Made by a program: the position numbers and the translations under genes
Shown: piece by piece, positions 1 through 8,101 of the stretch
Layout of the letters: the number at the start of each line of letters is the position of its first letter
Numbering within the stretch: position 1 is the stretch's first letter
Source of the DNA: Alphaproteobacteria bacterium UBA3760
Lineage (GTDB): Bacteria; Pseudomonadota; Alphaproteobacteria; Rs-D84
Length of the DNA stretch: 40,826 nucleotides
NCBI GenBank assembly: GCA_002371155.1
Contig: DFGC01000005.1
Location: 138,212 to 179,037, forward strand
Reading direction: 5' to 3'
The notes under the pieces: model-generated
Databases searched by the model: none
What the model was told of the DNA's origin: nothing
Seen by the model: only the letters and a program-made list of their open reading frames with translations

Positions 1-15
1 TTATTTTGGTGGTGG

Positions 16-90
16 GGCATCTGCTGGGTATTCGCTCGCTCATGTAGCGGGTTGTACACCGCACTCGCGAATACCGGCGCATATGTTCCA
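16..90. repeat. Structured palindromic element, copy A
   Basis: Nested inverted repeat. GGTATTCGC (27-35) pairs with GCGAATACC (67-75), and an inner GCGG (47-50) pairs with CCGC (59-62) around a loop containing TTGTACA. The same arrangement, with changed but still complementary stem bases, occurs at 38443-38521 (copy B). The shared text includes CATCTGCTGG before the left arm, CTCATGTAGC before the inner loop and TTGTACAC in the loop. It lies upstream of the OmpA-like gene. Its function is unknown; it could be a mobile palindromic repeat or an RNA structure. Confidence 0.75.
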
Positions 91-136
91 TAAATTTTTA
101 TTATAATTCGGTGATTCGTTTGATGTTTTTTGTGCT

Positions 137-164
137 TTACTGGGGCGCGAAAAAATAGTATAAT
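137..164 (+). promoter_or_regulatory. Probable sigma70-type promoter of the OmpA-like lipoprotein gene
   Basis: A perfect TATAAT lies at 159-164, with a TTTACT-like -35 at 137-142 (16-bp spacer). It is 31 bp upstream of the ATG at 196. The -35 match is weak, so the -10 carries most of the support. Confidence 0.5.
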
Positions 165-195
165 ATGTTAAAGTTTATTATAAAAGGAAGGCCTT

Positions 196-1749
196 ATGAC
201 AAACAGATTTTTTTCGCGTGTTTTGATTGCAACATCCCTAATCGCGCTGGGGGCGTGTACGGGGACGGAACGTGATACGGTTTATTCAACACCAACCGTC
301 GATTATGTCGAGGGTTTGGATGTTTATTCGGCACCGCACCAGGATTCGTTCTTGAACCAATTGGCGATGAATTATCGTTCCTATGCGATTTATAATGCGC
401 GCACATCGGGATATCCAGATATGGGCGAATTGTTTGCACAAAAGGCCGTGACCGCATTTTCGGGTGAAACACCGTTTCCGGAATCTGTGGGGAATTGGGC
501 GGTGGATAATGATGCAGAACGGTCTATGTTGGAAATGGCGTATTCTGACATGATTGAAGAATTCAAAAACGACGCAACCGAAACGCGTCCGGATGTCGCC
601 GCCGAGGCCCAGGCGAAATTTGATTGTTGGTTGTCTGCGACATCGACGGGGCAATATGAAACTGCAGACCAATGCCATGACCGTTTTATTGCGGCGATGG
701 ATGTTTTGCAAAACTGCAAAAAAGGCGGGTGCAAGGCGGTAAAACGTGGTGGAACGGTGGTGTCTGCGCCGGCATCGATTGAAATAAATAAAGAATTCTA
801 TCCGGAAACGCGTTCGTTGAAAACGGTTGGTGGAACATCGTATCCGCGTGATGGTATCGTGATTGTGAACAATGTCAATGTGCCGGGAAATCTGGTGCAG
901 ACTGTGCCGGTGGGAAATGGCACACCAATGGTGTTTAACCAAAATATATATGGTGGCGACAAGAGTGTTTCCAACAGCGGTAATACTTTGGCGGTCAATT
1001 CCAGTTCCAACAAGGGTTCGCGTTGCGATTGTAATACGGGACGGCCAATCGTTATAGAATTGCCGGAAACCAAAGAAAAAGAATATGTTATGCAACCAAA
1101 TGTTGGATGTCCGTGTGGGCAAGAGCAATTAAAACCCGAAGAATTGCCGATATTGGGCGATGAATTGGTGACGCGCGATGAATTTATCAATATGATGATG
1201 GCTATGCGGGCCGAAATCAAGGCGATAAATGACCGTTTGGATGCGTTGCAGCCCGCACAACAAGACAAGGCGGTAATCAAGGTGCAACAAATTCCGTTGG
1301 AACCATCGCAGCACGTTATGGAAGAAATATTCGAAGTCTATTTTGATTTTGACAAGGCGATTATTAAACCTGAATATGACAATTTAATTCGTGAATTGGC
1401 GACGGCAACCCAGTCAAACAAGAATATCAAGGTGTCTGTGGTTGGACATACAGATACATCAGGTAGCAAAAGTTATAATTATGCGCTGGGCGGACGGCGT
1501 GCCGAGGCAGTGCAAAAAATGCTGATTGGGTATGGTATCCCAGCAAGCCAGATTGTTGCGGTTTCTGCGGGCGAGGAAGATTTAAAGGTTAAAACCGGTG
1601 ATGGCGTGCCAAATGCGGAAAATCGTCGCGTTCGCGTCGTCAAAGAAACGGCATATACGGAACCTGCAAAATTCGTCCCAATCGCGATTGAAACCGATGG
1701 CGATGCCCAAATTGTGGAATATGACGAATATGGTCAGGATTGGAAATAG
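196..1749 (+). CDS. OmpA-family peptidoglycan-binding outer-membrane lipoprotein
   Basis: 517-aa lipoprotein. The signal peptide ends in a lipobox (LGAC, Cys21), so the mature protein should be lipid-anchored, probably in the outer membrane. Residues about 375-490 form an OmpA/Pal-type peptidoglycan-binding domain: YFDFDKAIIKPEY, then VVGHTDTSGS, then the terminal NRRVRV motif at 476-481. The 350 residues before it are not recognised. They include paired cysteines (NCKKGGCK, CDCNTG, CPCGQ) and a low-complexity Asn/Ser/Gly stretch near residue 255-275, so it is much longer than Pal and lacks an OmpA-type beta-barrel. The ATG at 196 follows an AAAGGAAGG Shine-Dalgarno sequence. The likely role is tethering the outer membrane to peptidoglycan; that is inferred from the domain only. 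Confidence 0.85.
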   Translation: MTNRFFSRVLIATSLIALGACTGTERDTVYSTPTVDYVEGLDVYSAPHQDSFLNQLAMNYRSYAIYNARTSGYPDMGELFAQKAVTAFSGETPFPESVGNWAVDNDAERSMLEMAYSDMIEEFKNDATETRPDVAAEAQAKFDCWLSATSTGQYETADQCHDRFIAAMDVLQNCKKGGCKAVKRGGTVVSAPASIEINKEFYPETRSLKTVGGTSYPRDGIVIVNNVNVPGNLVQTVPVGNGTPMVFNQNIYGGDKSVSNSGNTLAVNSSSNKGSRCDCNTGRPIVIELPETKEKEYVMQPNVGCPCGQEQLKPEELPILGDELVTRDEFINMMMAMRAEIKAINDRLDALQPAQQDKAVIKVQQIPLEPSQHVMEEIFEVYFDFDKAIIKPEYDNLIRELATATQSNKNIKVSVVGHTDTSGSKSYNYALGGRRAEAVQKMLIGYGIPASQIVAVSAGEEDLKVKTGDGVPNAENRRVRVVKETAYTEPAKFVPIAIETDGDAQIVEYDEYGQDWK

Positions 1750-1755
1750 GTTTTT

Positions 1756-1807
1756 GGCAACAAAATACTTGACAAATAGACTTTGTTAGTGTAAATTTAT
1801 TGTTGCC
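1756..1807 (+). promoter_or_regulatory. Promoter flanked by an 8-bp inverted repeat
   Basis: TTGACA (1769-1774) and TAAATT (1792-1797) are separated by 17 bp. GGCAACAA (1756-1763) and TTGTTGCC (1800-1807) form a perfect inverted repeat around them. The promoter would drive the 49-aa gene at 1833. The repeat could be an operator or, in RNA, a long-loop stem terminating the upstream gene; neither can be decided from sequence. Confidence 0.55.
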
Positions 1808-1832
1808 AGAGAGGTGTTAAAGAGGCAAAAAT

Positions 1833-1982
1833 ATGACAGAAAACAAAAATAATACAGCATTAAAGTTCGCCAAGGCGGTGGTTGGTGTTCGGACACAGGA
1901 ATTGCAAAGGCCAACCCTGGATTTGGGCTCGGTGTTCGCTTCGCGTGGGGTGAATTTGGATAATGGGCTGGATAATATTTAA
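1833..1982 (+). CDS. Small hypothetical protein, 49 aa
   Basis: An ATG preceded by AGAGGC opens a 49-codon frame ending in TAA. The product begins MTENKNNTALKFAKAVV and ends GVNLDNGLDNI; it is polar with no signal peptide or membrane segment. It is not recognised. The case for a real gene is the arrangement: a TTGACA promoter directly upstream, a plausible ribosome binding site, and a perfect 10-bp stem terminator 17 bp after the stop, which together make a complete monocistronic unit. The codon usage (frequent TTG, GGT, AAT) resembles that of the neighbours. The alternative is a non-coding RNA of about 230 nt in which the frame is incidental. Confidence 0.55.
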   Translation: MTENKNNTALKFAKAVVGVRTQELQRPTLDLGSVFASRGVNLDNGLDNI

Positions 1983-1998
1983 TTAAAAAGTTATTTTT

Positions 1999-2034
1999 CA
2001 GGGGTGCGGTTTATAATCGCACCCCTGTTTTTTT
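1999..2034 (+). terminator. Rho-independent terminator of the 49-aa gene
   Basis: A perfect 10-bp stem CAGGGGTGCG/CGCACCCCTG with a 9-nt loop is followed by seven T residues. Confidence 0.9.
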
Positions 2035-2095
2035 GTGAAAAATACTTTGTTTTTGTGGTAAAATTATGTTGTTTTATGAAAAAAAGGCTTGAATT

Positions 2096-4729
2096 ATGAA
2101 ATTTGTTGGATTAAACGCGGCTCAGGTCGCGCAAAGCAGAAAAAAATATGGTGCAAATGTTATCCCCGGTGTGCGGCGCAAAACGGCGTGGCAGTTTTTT
2201 TTAGAAATGTTTCAAGATAAAATCAATCTGATTTTGCTGGCGATGTTGGTTGTGTTTTTGATTTTGGCTTTCTTGGGGTTTGGGGGATATATGGAACCGA
2301 TTGGTGTCGCGATGGTTTTGGTTTGTGTTGGAATAATTGGGACAATAACAAAATTAAAGGCGCAGAAATATTCAATTGATTTGAAAAATAAAACGGCGGT
2401 GCGATATGTTATGGTTATGCGCGCAGGTAAAGTTAAAACCATAAATACGGATGATGTTGTTGTGGGTGATATTGTGTTTTTGCAATCTGGGGAAACTGTG
2501 CCGGCGGACGGGTATATTTTAGATGGTGCGATAAATGTAAATAATTCTGTGTTAAATGGCGAATCGGAAGAATGCCCGAAATCGCCCATCGTTGGGTATA
2601 AATATAATCGCAAAGCAAAAATCACAAGTGATGATTATGTTGGACAAAATTTGTTATTTGCGGGGACCACGGTGCAAAGCGGTGAATGCTATATGGTGGT
2701 GGGTAAGGTCGGTGTTGATACAGAAAATGCGAAAACTTTGCTGTCTATGCGCAATATAGACGAGGTTAAAACAGATTTAGATGTTAAATTGGATAAATTG
2801 GCGGTGAATATTGGATATTTTGGATATGTTGGTGGTGCGATTGTCGCAATTGTATTATTGACCAATCAAGTTATTGACGCAGGGGGCATAAATGCGTTTT
2901 TTGCAACGGGTGCGTGGAATGTTTTGCATGATGTATTGATGGCATTGGTTGTCGCGTTGACGATTGTGGTGGCGGCGGTGCCCGAAGGGTTGCCCTTTAT
3001 CATAACAATGATTACATCGCAAAATTCCCGTAAAATGATACGCCATAATGTGTTGGCAAAAAATACTCATAAAATCCCCGAGGCCGGAAATATACAAATT
3101 TTATGCACTGATAAAACCGGTACATTGACATACGGAAATTTAATTCCAATTACAAATTATTTGGGTGATGAAAGTCAGGTTGGTTTTGATTCTGATTTGC
3201 CAGTGGCGCGTTTTATCGCCGCGGATATTTTGTTTAATACCGGTGCGGCGTATGATGATTCTGGAAAAATATTTGGCGGGACCAGTACGCAACGCGCGTT
3301 GTTGGGGGCATTAAATCCAAAGTCTAAATTGGTGCGTAGTGTGTTGCATGATATAAAACCGGTTGATAAAATTCCGTTCGACAGTGCAAATAAATTTTCG
3401 GCGGTACGCGTGGTCAGAAAATCTGACAATAAAAATTTTGTTTTATATACGGGTGCGCCCGAGATTATATTGGAACATGCAAGTAAATACATTGATGTAA
3501 ATGGGGTTGCGCATAAAATAAATAAAAGTAAAATGATGGCAATTATTCGTGATAATGCGCGCCAAGCAAAACGTTTGGTCGCGTTGGCATATGGTGTCAG
3601 TAAAACATTAAATAAAAAATTGCCTGATAATTTAACATTGATATCGTTGGTGTCTATTCGTGATGATGTTCGGGCCGAGGTTCCAAATGCCGTTGCGCGT
3701 ATGCATCGGGCGGGGATTCATGTGATTATGATGACTGGGGATATTTTGGATACGGCGCGTGCGATTGGTGTGGATTCAGGGATTATAAAATCTGATGATG
3801 ATTTGGTTTTAACGGCACACGAATTGGATATGATGACCGATGATGATATAAAAAAGAATCTGTTTCGGTTAAGGGTTGTTGCACGTGCGGTGCCACGAAC
3901 AAAACTGCGATTGGTTCAAATTGCCCAAGAAATGAATTTGTGTATTGGTATGTGTGGCGATGGCACAAATGATGCGCCGGCATTAAAACGCGCAGATGTT
4001 GGTTTTGCAATGGGGTCGGGAACCGATGTTTGCAAAGAGGCCGGCGATATAATTATAACCGATGATAATTTTGTGTCGATAACAGATGCGGTTTTGTTTG
4101 GGCGAACTTTCCTGAATAATGTTATTAAATTTTTGATGTTTCAAATGCCGATAAATTTGATGTTGGTTGTATTCAGTTTGTTTTATCCCATTGTGTTTTC
4201 GGTGCCGGCATTTGTGGCGGTTCAGATTTTGGTTATAAATATTGTGATGGACAGTTTGGATTCTTTGGCATTTGGTGGCGAGGCGGCAAATTCGGAATAT
4301 ATGAATGTGCCACCGAAAAAAAAGGGCGCATCGTTATTTGCCGATGGTGTGATGACGCGAATATTGGTTGGGTGCGTCGAATTTGGAATAATATTTTCAT
4401 TATTGTTTTTGCCGTCTGTAAAAAATATTTTTGGAACAAACCCAGATGTAAATTTAACTGCACGATTTGCATTGATTATGATGGTTGCGGCATTTAATGG
4501 GTTTAATGTGCGGACGGACGATATGCATCTGTTTCGGAATATAAATAAAAATCCATTGTTTTTAATAATTGGTTTTTGCATTTTTGTGGGAACTTTTTTA
4601 ATTGTGAATTTTGGTGGTGATTTATTCCAAGTCGTTCCGTTGAATCGTGCACAATGGGTTGCGTTGTTTGTTTTGGCGTTTTTAATTATACCGTTGGATT
4701 TAATCAGAAAGTTGTTATTTAATAAATAA
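2096..4729 (+). CDS. P2-type Ca2+-transporting ATPase
   Basis: 877-aa P-type ATPase, a usual length for the P2A/P2B calcium pump group. In order: a cation-ATPase N-terminal segment (LNAAQVAQSRKKYGAN), the first membrane helices (about 30-85), the actuator domain with a GES loop (NGESEECPKS), the membrane motif PEGLP at 296-300, the phosphorylation motif DKTGT with Asp339, the nucleotide-binding domain, the hinge motif GDGTNDAP at 621-628, and a hydrophobic C-terminal membrane domain. PEGLP with DKTGTLT and a long C-terminal transport domain fits the Ca2+ (or Mn2+) pumps rather than heavy-metal pumps, and no N-terminal metal-binding domain is seen. It would export Ca2+ from the cytoplasm using ATP. 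It is monocistronic: it follows a terminator and is followed by another. Confidence 0.88.
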   Translation: MKFVGLNAAQVAQSRKKYGANVIPGVRRKTAWQFFLEMFQDKINLILLAMLVVFLILAFLGFGGYMEPIGVAMVLVCVGIIGTITKLKAQKYSIDLKNKTAVRYVMVMRAGKVKTINTDDVVVGDIVFLQSGETVPADGYILDGAINVNNSVLNGESEECPKSPIVGYKYNRKAKITSDDYVGQNLLFAGTTVQSGECYMVVGKVGVDTENAKTLLSMRNIDEVKTDLDVKLDKLAVNIGYFGYVGGAIVAIVLLTNQVIDAGGINAFFATGAWNVLHDVLMALVVALTIVVAAVPEGLPFIITMITSQNSRKMIRHNVLAKNTHKIPEAGNIQILCTDKTGTLTYGNLIPITNYLGDESQVGFDSDLPVARFIAADILFNTGAAYDDSGKIFGGTSTQRALLGALNPKSKLVRSVLHDIKPVDKIPFDSANKFSAVRVVRKSDNKNFVLYTGAPEIILEHASKYIDVNGVAHKINKSKMMAIIRDNARQAKRLVALAYGVSKTLNKKLPDNLTLISLVSIRDDVRAEVPNAVARMHRAGIHVIMMTGDILDTARAIGVDSGIIKSDDDLVLTAHELDMMTDDDIKKNLFRLRVVARAVPRTKLRLVQIAQEMNLCIGMCGDGTNDAPALKRADVGFAMGSGTDVCKEAGDIIITDDNFVSITDAVLFGRTFLNNVIKFLMFQMPINLMLVVFSLFYPIVFSVPAFVAVQILVINIVMDSLDSLAFGGEAANSEYMNVPPKKKGASLFADGVMTRILVGCVEFGIIFSLLFLPSVKNIFGTNPDVNLTARFALIMMVAAFNGFNVRTDDMHLFRNINKNPLFLIIGFCIFVGTFLIVNFGGDLFQVVPLNRAQWVALFVLAFLIIPLDLIRKLLFNK

Positions 4730-4730
4730 A

Positions 4731-4760
4731 AAAACAGTCGCATTTGCGACTGTTTTTTTT
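4731..4760. terminator. Bidirectional terminator between convergent genes
   Basis: The palindrome AAAACAGTCGCA/TGCGACTGTTTT has T-runs on both outer sides. It serves the Ca2+ ATPase gene on plus and the lipoprotein gene at 4774 on minus. Confidence 0.9.
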
Positions 4761-4773
4761 GTGATAAATATTT

Positions 4774-5298
4774 TTAATCAACAAATCCCCATGCGGCACG
4801 GTATCCTTTGTCGCGTTCAAAGAATATTGTTGCACCACGTAATTGGTCGGTTGTCACATTGTTTATGATAAATGTTTTTTGTAATGTCGCATCGGTTTTG
4901 TTGTTGCGAACCAACGGCATTTCCAATGCCATGGATGTTTCCATGCAACATGTGTCTGGGTTGGTGCATTTCGCATCTTTGCATTGATATATTTTTGTTG
5001 TGTAATCAACATTTGGACGCAAATGGTCAACATTTACAACCATTTTTACACCTTGGTCGCAATCATAGAATTTAACATATCCGATTTCGGATGCTTCGCC
5101 ATGATTGTTGCGAGTGAACATTTTGGAATATAATTTTTTCGCGTTTTTATGTTTGTTATATGGACAATCGGTTTTGCCACAATATTCGCATGTTTGTTGG
5201 TCGTGATATTTTTTGTGTTGGCAACCACTGGTGCTGGTACATGCGGCAAATGTTAAAACGATTGTCAGGGCTGAAATTATTTTGATGAATTTTTTCAT
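4774..5298 (-). CDS. Cysteine-rich lipoprotein, unknown function
   Basis: 174 aa. The N-terminus is a lipoprotein signal ending FAAC (Cys20). The mature start is Cys- and His-rich (GCQHKKYHDQQTC, then EYCGKTDC), reminiscent of a small zinc-ribbon-like knuckle. A second Cys cluster lies in the middle (YQCKDAKCTNPDTCC). The C-terminal third looks like a compact beta-rich domain ending AAWGFVD. The start is supported by AAAGGAG before the ATG. I do not recognise the family. Being secreted, the cysteines could be disulphide-bonded or bind metal. It is transcribed alone, convergent with the ATPase gene. Confidence 0.75.
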   Translation of the reverse strand: MKKFIKIISALTIVLTFAACTSTSGCQHKKYHDQQTCEYCGKTDCPYNKHKNAKKLYSKMFTRNNHGEASEIGYVKFYDCDQGVKMVVNVDHLRPNVDYTTKIYQCKDAKCTNPDTCCMETSMALEMPLVRNNKTDATLQKTFIINNVTTDQLRGATIFFERDKGYRAAWGFVD

Positions 5299-5501
5299 AT
5301 TTTTTCTCCTTTGGTTGTTATATGAAATACAAAATAATTTTATAATTTTTTTATATGTTTGCCTTAGGTATGATTGCCCAATAAATGGCTGATTTAATGC
5401 GTATATCGCGGTTTTTGTTTTTTTAAGAATAGTGTCTTGTTGGTGAATTTATATGTAATTATTATTGTGTGTTTGTTGCATATAACAAAATGGAGGAAAA
5501 T

Positions 5502-5855
5502 ATGTATGAATTATTACAACATTTAATTGCATTAAAATATTCGTGCAAAATAAATCATTGGTCCACAGATGATTATTCGCGTCATTTGTTGTTTGATGTT
5601 TTGAGTGAACATATTGATGATTGGGTCGATAAAATTTCCGAACGGTATTTTATGGCGCATGATGAAAAAAATGTTTTCAAGGCGAATATTTTGAATCCTA
5701 GATTTATAGATTTGGATATTTCCAGAAAATGTATTCAAATTATAGAAATAATTGAAAAAATGATTGCCAACGAAGAAGTAAATCAAGGTATGCAATCTTT
5801 GTTGACCGATATTGAATCGGGATTGTTAAATAAATTGGCATTGTCACGTTTATAA
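5502..5855 (+). CDS. Small ferritin-like (Dps/DUF5856-like) helical protein
   Basis: 117 aa, predicted all-helical and cytoplasmic. The start is set at 5502 because GGAGG sits 5 bp upstream; an in-frame ATG 33 bp earlier has no such site. The N-terminal helix reads LLQHLIALKYSCKINHW and is followed by RHLLFDVLSEHIDDWVDKISER. This His/Asp/Glu spacing recalls Dps-like and DUF5856 ferritin-like proteins, the latter known mainly from phages. That assignment is from pattern memory and is tentative. The protein is shorter than Dps (about 160 aa), and its conserved iron ligands cannot be confirmed here. It is a single gene with its own terminator. Confidence 0.65.
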   Translation: MYELLQHLIALKYSCKINHWSTDDYSRHLLFDVLSEHIDDWVDKISERYFMAHDEKNVFKANILNPRFIDLDISRKCIQIIEIIEKMIANEEVNQGMQSLLTDIESGLLNKLALSRL

Positions 5856-5874
5856 TTTACAATAAATATAAATT

Positions 5875-5902
5875 ACACCCGATATTTATCGGGTGTTTTT
5901 TT
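5875..5902 (+). terminator. Rho-independent terminator of the ferritin-like gene
   Basis: 9-bp stem ACACCCGAT/ATCGGGTGT with loop ATTT and a T-run. Confidence 0.9.
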
Positions 5903-5907
5903 GTGCA

Positions 5908-5938
5908 TAAAAAACCCATACATTTTTCAATGTATGGG
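5908..5938 (-). terminator. Terminator of the minus-strand beta-barrel gene
   Basis: 10-bp stem CCCATACATT/AATGTATGGG (5915-5938). Read on the minus strand it is followed by a T-run (the A-run at 5908-5914). Confidence 0.88.
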
Positions 5939-5977
5939 AACAACAGACTGTGATGAATTTTATTCATTTGATTTGGT

Positions 5978-6583
5978 TTAGAACATAAATCTGATACCGA
6001 TATCGCCACCAAAGTTATGCAGACCCGATTGCACATCAACATATGTGTATCGCGCGGCAACATCAACGGCGAATTGTTCCATATCAAATGTCATACCCAA
6101 CATTGCACTGCCCGAAAATCCGGTTTTGTCGTTGGATTTTGATTCGATGCCGGCACCAGAACGACTGACATCAGCGAATCCCATACCCAGGCCTAAACCT
6201 GCGAATGGACGAACAATGTGATAATGACCAAATTCCATATATGTGTTCAACAACAATGTTTGCAATTTGGTTTTGACTTCGACATCATATGCATCGAATG
6301 TTGCGGTGTCTTTGGCGTTGCTGTAAATCGACCATTCAATTTCAGAACGGAATTGTTTGTCGATTTCCAAACCCATTGCCGCACGACCTTGGAATGTTAA
6401 ATCGGTCATGGATTCTTTCGAGCCCAAGAAATTATAGTTTGTGTTGCTGTATGCGATACCGCCACGCAGACCCACATATGGATCCAGACCACCAATTTGC
6501 CAAGAACTGCCATCGCGTGGGTGTCCAGCAAAGGCGGGGCATGCAATCAATACAGCAAGTGTAGAAATAGCGATTTTTTTCAT
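5978..6583 (-). CDS. Outer-membrane beta-barrel protein (OmpA-like/porin family)
   Basis: 201 aa with a clear signal peptide cleaved after CPAFA (about residue 19). The mature protein has alternating aromatic/polar strands typical of an eight-stranded small barrel: YVGLRGGIAYSNTNYNF, GRAAMGLEIDKQFRSEIEWS, PFAGLGLGMGFADVS, AARYTYVDVQ. It ends GIRFMF, the C-terminal Phe expected for BamA recognition. It resembles the outer-membrane beta-barrel domain of opacity/Omp25-type proteins. The ATG follows AAAAGGAGAA. Its role is probably structural or host-surface; no transport specificity can be read. It is divergently oriented to the next barrel gene. Confidence 0.82.
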   Translation of the reverse strand: MKKIAISTLAVLIACPAFAGHPRDGSSWQIGGLDPYVGLRGGIAYSNTNYNFLGSKESMTDLTFQGRAAMGLEIDKQFRSEIEWSIYSNAKDTATFDAYDVEVKTKLQTLLLNTYMEFGHYHIVRPFAGLGLGMGFADVSRSGAGIESKSNDKTGFSGSAMLGMTFDMEQFAVDVAARYTYVDVQSGLHNFGGDIGIRFMF

Positions 6584-6742
6584 AATGTTTTCTCCTTTTT
6601 GAGTTTTTTGTTTTTTCTATTACGTGTCGATACCATGATAATAACATTTATAAATTGTTTTTTGCATAGGTATGGATACCCAGGTTTGGAATTTATGAAA
6701 TTTTTCCTTTCTTTATTGTAATCAGTTTATTAAAATTAGATT

Positions 6743-8101
6743 ATGAAATTGAAAATTTTGACTTCGTTTATTGGTTTGTCGATTTGCACATCGGTGTATG
6801 GGTTGGATGTGTATCCGTCTGGAAATGACACAACAATAACACAATCATATGTGTTGGATTCGCCAAGTGAAATATCATTGTTGCCAAGTAATTTGGGATA
6901 TGATACCCAGGTTGTGTTGCGTGGCGCGGGTGATTATTTGTTGTCTGAATTAGAACCATATATTGATGGTGTTAAATATTTGGTGACGGATATAAATTAT
7001 CAAACGGAACCGGGAACAAATAATTGGGATGTGTTTTTGGTTGCCGATTCGGATTTTGATGGTGATTTGGCGCCTGAATTTATAAACAATAATTCCGCAG
7101 GTGTGCATGCAAAAATTAAGTTGATGGATTTATATTTGAATAAATTTTCAGATAGTATAACTGAATTAATGCGTTTTAATTATGGAACGGATAGTGGCGA
7201 AATTCAGGTTGTCCAAGAAAATCCGTCCAGTGATTATTTTTATTATATTGAAACATGCGCCGGTGGTGGTGCGGTGTGTGTAAAGCGTCGGTATTCTGAT
7301 GAGTATCTGGAAAATTTACAGAATGATTTGCGTAATATGCGTATTGCATCGGCTGGCGTGCAGAACAATTCGCGCATGTTGTTGCGTCCAATGGGTTTGA
7401 TACATCGTTATGAATTGATTGATGCGTATGATTGGGACGATGAATTTTTTATATCGGTCGAACCGTTATATTTAACAACCAATGATTTCCAAAATATGGG
7501 TCTGCGTTTCAAGGCAGGAACCAAGATTGGTGGACGGTTGCGTGCCGGTATGGTTGCGTATGCAATGCATTCGGATTTTGATAATGATGTCAGTGATTTC
7601 AAATCTGAAACATATGGTGCGAATTTGCGTGCGCGTTATGATTTGACGGATGTTTTATTTTTGCGTGGAATTGGTGGATTTAGTTTTTCAACCATAAAAT
7701 GTCCGGGTGTTTTAAATGGAACTACGCGTGTTGATAACCCAAATGCGACCGGATTTTATGCGGGCACAGATATTGGCGCGAAATTTAATTTTGATTCTGG
7801 GTTGTATTTATCGCCGTTTGCCGGTATCGGTTTTGACACATCGCATGTTGTTGATGTTGATGAAACCGATTCGTTTTTGCGGGCGGGGACGGATGTTGGA
7901 TATGATTATTTTATGGATGGCGTTAAATATTCGTATGCGTTGCGTTTGGGTATAAATTCACATGGTTTGTTTGATGCGAATTTGGCATTTAATGCGTGGA
8001 CGGTTGCTGATAAAATTGGGGGCGGGGTGTCTGTTGGTGTGATGGATACTGATTTCGGTTTGGCGGGTATATTTACCGCGAATGTTCGCTTTGCTTTTTA
8101 A
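6743..8101 (+). CDS. Autotransporter-type beta-barrel outer-membrane protein
   Basis: 452 aa. The signal peptide runs to about residue 20 (TSVYG before LDVYPSG). Residues 21-200 are a short extracellular-type region with Asp/Asn-rich strands and one Cys pair (ETCAGGGAVC). From about residue 230 the sequence is an autotransporter-like barrel: EPLYLTTNDFQNMGLRFKAG, YGANLRARYDLTDVLFLRG, GFYAGTDIGAKFNF, LYLSPFAGIGFD, and the terminal strand ANVRFAF ending in Phe. The passenger is far smaller than in classical autotransporters, so this may be a stand-alone barrel. Its stop codon overlaps the stop of miaB on the other strand in the tetranucleotide TTAA. Confidence 0.78.
   Translation: MKLKILTSFIGLSICTSVYGLDVYPSGNDTTITQSYVLDSPSEISLLPSNLGYDTQVVLRGAGDYLLSELEPYIDGVKYLVTDINYQTEPGTNNWDVFLVADSDFDGDLAPEFINNNSAGVHAKIKLMDLYLNKFSDSITELMRFNYGTDSGEIQVVQENPSSDYFYYIETCAGGGAVCVKRRYSDEYLENLQNDLRNMRIASAGVQNNSRMLLRPMGLIHRYELIDAYDWDDEFFISVEPLYLTTNDFQNMGLRFKAGTKIGGRLRAGMVAYAMHSDFDNDVSDFKSETYGANLRARYDLTDVLFLRGIGGFSFSTIKCPGVLNGTTRVDNPNATGFYAGTDIGAKFNFDSGLYLSPFAGIGFDTSHVVDVDETDSFLRAGTDVGYDYFMDGVKYSYALRLGINSHGLFDANLAFNAWTVADKIGGGVSVGVMDTDFGLAGIFTANVRFAF

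Noticed and set aside
286..1128. Long antisense frame opposite the OmpA-like gene
   Set aside because: Cys/Arg/His-rich shadow of the real gene with no start signal; the sense protein has clear domains.
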